From positions 1-19,415 of the forward strand of contig AUXH01000369.1 in assembly GCA_000482145.1 (NCBI GenBank): a DNA stretch of 19,415 nucleotides, given 5' to 3'. Origin of the DNA: Strigomonas culicis (Eukaryota > Euglenozoa > Kinetoplastea > Trypanosomatida > Trypanosomatidae). Positions 16,315-19,415 of this stretch are shown one piece after another. A model generated the notes under the pieces. The model was not told the origin of the DNA. It saw only the letters and a program-made list of their open reading frames with translations, and made no database searches. The translations under genes and the position numbers were made by a program. Within the stretch, counting starts at the first letter, position 1. Each line of letters starts with the position of its first letter.

Positions 16315-17345
16315 CTCTAGGTAGTAAACGTTTGTCTATAGTGTTCTTTCTCTCTATGAATGGTATTGTATAAGGCTCAGGATAGGCACGACAGCCGATA
16401 TCAGCTAATAAATTATCGTTTCAGTGCGAGTAAACAAAGACACGAAACACACAAAAAAGGTAAAACTCTTCTGAAGAGAAATGCGAGAGGGGAGGAAGAG
16501 AAAACACTAAGGGAATGCGTAATATAAAGTAACAAGGGTATGTTTTAACCGAAAACAAAAGGGGGGATACTCATTCGGTAGCTTGGTGTGTAGCTAAAGT
16601 TGTTGTTATTGATGTGTTATTGAACAGTACATATCGAAACAATGCAAGCGAAAACAATGATGTCAACCAAACACATCAATATGTGTGTATGCATCATGCA
16701 GGCCTAATGCACACCTAATTGGTACACTGAAAAATAAAAACAATCACAATATTAAATTAGCATGTATATGAAACAAGAGCCCGTTGATTAGTGGAAATGT
16801 GCCAATTAGATAAAAGCTATAAGTCTGATACTTTTTTCTTCCTTTCCTTTATTGATTAGTCTCCTATGTTCATTTTTGCGGTTCTCTCCCTGTTTTTTTT
16901 TTCCTTGTCTTGTTGTTGGATGTACATATGGTTGAACTACATACATATGTATGTCCGTAAGGAGACATATATATGATAATAATGACTGTGGTAAAGGTCA
17001 AACGATACCATAAAAAAAATAGAGTATAATAAAACTAGTTAACAACAGTAGACAAAAGGAAAAAAATCAAAAACAAATGAGGAGACAAGAGATAAAATGA
17101 AAATACAACTACATCTAACGGCATTTTAGATTTAAAAAAAAAACTGTAATTTACATATCTGGTATGTATCTATCTGTATCTATATCCAGGGCACTATACA
17201 TATTTATATAAATATAGAAGTAGATATATTATGAGACGAACAAACCAATGTCTCAGTGAACATGAAACTAAACGCGAAATGATAATGGTAACAAAAAAAA
17301 AAAAACCAAATGAATAAAGTGTATAGAAGTAGGTTACATAATACC
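16315..17345 (-). other. Long (about 1 kb) spacer between the phosphatase gene and MCMBP
   Basis: This is the longest gene-free stretch here. It contains the MCMBP splice tract (sense-strand C/T, about 16473-16510, AG at 16471-16472), a plus-strand pyrimidine-rich patch (16836-16915), a perfect 16-bp palindrome (16939-16954) and a second sense-strand tract with AG at 17035-17036 ahead of a 24-codon frame (16937-17011). I see no tRNA box motifs. It may be only a long 3'UTR. Confidence 0.5.
16939..16954. repeat. 16-bp perfect palindrome
   Basis: The sequence acatacatatgtatgt equals its own reverse complement. It lies in an AT-rich, TATG-type simple-sequence context, so chance or repeat origin is more likely than a protein site. 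Confidence 0.7.
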
Positions 17346-18185
17346 TTAGCGCTGTGGTCCGTAAGCATTATACTCATCTAAAATATCGTACACGGACTGA
17401 CAGCATTCCAGCTTTCCGAGAAGGAAAAATAGTTTCAGAAGCTCTGTGTCGTTCTCATCTCCTGTCCACGTCTTTATAGGTATTGCGTTCCTCTGCTGAA
17501 AAAGGTAAGCAGTAGGACTGTTGTCAATGATAACGATTTTGCTCAATTCACGCCCAAGCAGGAAAAGGTCCTTTATATATGAGCCATTGCGCTTTGTACA
17601 GTGTTCGCGGAACAGGCGTAAGCTGCCCAGTTTTCCTCTCGGGTCGATGATGTCCATGACACAGTTGCAGTAAGAAGAGACACTAGCGGTGAATATAACA
17701 ACTTCAAAACGTGTGCACACAAGATCGAGAAACTCCAACAGGTAAGGACGAAACTTGACATACACACGGTGTACGGTTGACTCGTGCTCCACCTCAAAGT
17801 GCGCATCGTACCTGCATTCGCTCTTAGGCGTCTCAGTAGAGTGCAATAGGGTTTCGTCCACGTCGAGCACTAGCGTAATACGTTCCCTGCGGGACAATAC
17901 AGGAGGGGGAAGAAACGATCTTGTGTTGAGAATATTGGGTGACGTGTTTATAGGAGAGCTTTGTAGTAAAAGCAATCGCGACGAGGGTGTTCCCTTTGTG
18001 GGATCTACCGGGATGAAGCTCTGAAGCGAATCCACCGCGGACACTGCCTCCGTCACTTGTGTAATGAGCCTATTATCTTGTGTAGGCGGATTACACGCTC
18101 TTGTAGCATTCTCCGCCTGAACCCTATAATTGGCAAAAAAAGCAAAAGCACCAGAGGTTGTTGGGCCGTCAGTGCGCCCTTTCAT
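17346..18185 (-). CDS. FCP1/SCP-type (NIF domain) DxDxT phosphatase
   Basis: This 279-aa protein has a disordered N-terminal third (1-100) and a catalytic HAD-family NLI-interacting-factor domain from about 101. The signature LVLDVDETLLHST gives the nucleophile Asp108 and acid/base Asp110, followed by Thr112. Later motifs are VKFRPYLLEFLD (143-154), FTAS (165-168), the DIIDP stretch (178-182) and IVIIDNSP (217-224), the Mg-binding DN pair. Domain size fits small CTD phosphatases or Dullard-like enzymes rather than full FCP1, because no BRCT domain follows. Substrates elsewhere are phosphoserines of the RNA polymerase II tail or lipin-type proteins. Kinetoplastid RPB1 lacks the heptad repeats, so the substrate here is open. 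No membrane segment is seen. The ATG at 18183-18185 lies two bases after an AG. Confidence 0.93.
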   Translation of the reverse strand: MKGRTDGPTTSGAFAFFANYRVQAENATRACNPPTQDNRLITQVTEAVSAVDSLQSFIPVDPTKGTPSSRLLLLQSSPINTSPNILNTRSFLPPPVLSRRERITLVLDVDETLLHSTETPKSECRYDAHFEVEHESTVHRVYVKFRPYLLEFLDLVCTRFEVVIFTASVSSYCNCVMDIIDPRGKLGSLRLFREHCTKRNGSYIKDLFLLGRELSKIVIIDNSPTAYLFQQRNAIPIKTWTGDENDTELLKLFFLLGKLECCQSVYDILDEYNAYGPQR

Positions 18186-18998
18186 ATCTAATTAATACAA
18201 TTAAAGTTATATAAAGTAAAGTAAAAGAAACCAATAAACAAACGATCAAAAAGTAAAAAAAAACGTATATATTCGAAAAAGGAAAAAGCTTACAAAAAAT
18301 CAAAAAGAACTGATTTTTTTGCAGAGAAAAACAAAACAAGAACACACGACAGAAAACTATATGCGTTTTCTTCAACAAATATCAAAAGAACAGGGAAGAC
18401 ACACAATACATAGGCGTCTTTGAGTGAGTAAAGATAGCGCAGGAGAAAAAAAAACCGCAATGCACTTTTTACCACACACACACACTAGATATACACAAAT
18501 AAAACAATAATAATTAAAAAAAAAACGCCACAGAATAGATACAAATGAATAATCCTTTCTGAGAAAAGGAAGAAAGGAAAAAGAATAGTGAAATCTAGAA
18601 ATATAAAAGAGAAATAAAACAAAACTGAATTGATACAGATATAAGTGTATAGATATAGATGTATACAGATGTTTATATATAGATGCTCCTAGATATCACT
18701 AAAGCTATCCTTTTTGAGGAGACGTGAAAGGGTTCCGCCCGTAACACAAAAACAAATAGAGATGATAGTAAAGATAGAGGAAGCAGAAGAAACATGGAAA
18801 AGAACAACGAGAATCGTCACAAATGCTACCGAAGGGAGAAGAACATAAGAAATAAGAAAAGAAAAAAAAAACAGAAGACGAGAACAGTGTTCATTCTTTT
18901 TTTTTTGAAGTTTAAAATAATAGAAATAATAATAAAAGAGTGTTCAGGAAATCGACAAATGGTAAAGGACCTCCGTCAACTACCTTTGCAAGAGCATT
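18186..18998 (-). other. Spacer between RPL7 and the phosphatase gene
   Basis: An 813-bp AT-rich spacer, strongly purine-rich on the plus strand. It includes the splice tract of the phosphatase gene, a GATATA/GTATACA-type simple region (about 18635-18690) and A-runs. Minus-strand frames here use non-ATG starts and translate the pyrimidine tract. No gene is supported. Confidence 0.55.
18188..18290 (-). promoter_or_regulatory. Predicted trans-splice acceptor for the phosphatase gene, with a minimal 5'UTR
   Basis: On the sense strand, T-rich sequence without any AG runs from 18288 to 18190 and ends in AG at 18188-18189. That leaves only two bases before the ATG at 18185. The only nearby alternative is AG at 18289-18290, which would give a 5'UTR of about 103 nt. 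Confidence 0.45.
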
Positions 18999-19415
18999 TT
19001 AGATCATGCGCTTGAGCAGGCGGTTGATGAGCGTCTCGCGGTTACCGAAGTCACCACCCTCGATGAAGTGGCGGCGCTTCTGGCGCATGCCGCCTTCCGG
19101 AGGGGCAAGCTTGAAGGGCCACAGGCCGTGGGTGACGGTGCGGAAGTGCTTGCCGCAGGTGAAGATCTGGTTGACCATGTCCTCCACGCACACCACATCG
19201 TTCGTGTGGAACTTGTCCTTGACAATCTGGTTGTCGCTGATCTTCACGCGCTGGCCGTTCACCTTCAGGTAGCCGCGCTTGTAGATCATGGCGCGGACAG
19301 TGCTCAGGGAGGGGTAGCCGTACGCGATGTAGGGCTCCACGGCGCGCAGCATGTTCTGGATGGGCTTGTTGAGCTTCACGAACACGGTGTTGAAGATCTG
19401 GCGAAGGCGGAGCAG
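18999..19415 (-). CDS. RPL7: 60S ribosomal protein L7 (uL30), C-terminal part, cut by the window edge
   Basis: This open frame of 138 codons plus stop reaches the right edge, so the N-terminal part (roughly 100 residues in typical L7) lies outside. The visible protein begins LLRLRQIFNTVFVKLNKP, the standard uL30 core, and continues with AVEPYIAYGYPSLSTVRAMI and YKRGYLKVNGQRVKISDN, ending in the L7 tail GDFGNRETLINRLLKRMI. The GTG at 19383-19385 is an internal Val codon, not a start. It is a structural component of the large ribosomal subunit. Codons are extremely GC-rich at the third position, as expected for a highly expressed ribosomal gene. Trypanosomatid ribosomal genes are often tandemly duplicated, which the window cannot show. 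Confidence 0.96.
   Translation of the reverse strand: MLRLRQIFNTVFVKLNKPIQNMLRAVEPYIAYGYPSLSTVRAMIYKRGYLKVNGQRVKISDNQIVKDKFHTNDVVCVEDMVNQIFTCGKHFRTVTHGLWPFKLAPPEGGMRQKRRHFIEGGDFGNRETLINRLLKRMI

Noticed and set aside
18290..18481. Minus-strand membrane-protein-like frames in the spacer before the phosphatase gene (also 18169-18378)
   Set aside because: The frame to 18378 begins at TTG and both are Phe/Leu/Tyr translations of pyrimidine-rich spacer sequence.
18725..18745. tRNA B-box-like string (gggttccgcccg)
   Set aside because: It lacks the GGTTCGA core, has no matching A box and no cloverleaf could be drawn around it.
19006..19272. Plus- and alternative minus-frame open frames within RPL7
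   Set aside because: The L7 frame is unmistakable; the others arise from its GC-rich third positions.

Overview
The window is nuclear DNA from a trypanosomatid (Kinetoplastea). All credible genes lie on the minus strand with no convincing introns. They are separated by short AT-rich spacers carrying polypyrimidine tracts and AG acceptors on the sense (minus) strand, which is the layout of a polycistronic unit processed by spliced-leader trans-splicing. The encoded APRT closely resembles the Leishmania enzyme. I cannot fix the genus: coding GC is moderate, lower than I expect for Leishmania. From memory, unverified, the set RPL7, APRT pair, CRK-type kinase and GCVP is also clustered on T. brucei chromosome 7, so this looks like a conserved syntenic block.

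In the direction of transcription (right to left) the order is: the 3' part of ribosomal protein L7 (runs off the right edge); an FCP1/SCP-type DxDxT phosphatase; MCM-binding protein; a canonical APRT; a divergent second APRT; a rhomboid-like membrane protein that has lost its catalytic His; an uncharacterised 311-aa protein; an 80-aa Lys/Arg-rich protein; an uncharacterised 369-aa protein; an N-terminal FYVE-type zinc-finger protein; an uncharacterised 249-aa Ser/Pro-rich protein; a CDK-family kinase; and mitochondrial glycine dehydrogenase (P-protein). Signals for a further gene lie at the left edge.

The genes do not form one pathway, as is usual for such units. The two APRTs are the only obviously functionally paired neighbours (adenine salvage). 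Codon use differs sharply: L7, GCVP and APRT1 are GC-rich at third positions, while APRT2, the rhomboid-like gene and the 80-aa gene are AT-rich, which suggests different expression levels.

The most interesting items are: (i) the divergent APRT2, altered in the PRPP loop and the flexible loop, with neither APRT copy carrying a standard glycosomal PTS1; (ii) the pseudo-rhomboid, resembling PARL/TimRhom-type mitochondrial proteins; (iii) a predicted 2-nt 5'UTR on the phosphatase mRNA; and (iv) a run of uncharacterised genes between the rhomboid-like gene and the kinase. I saw no transposon, CRISPR array, tRNA or rRNA.
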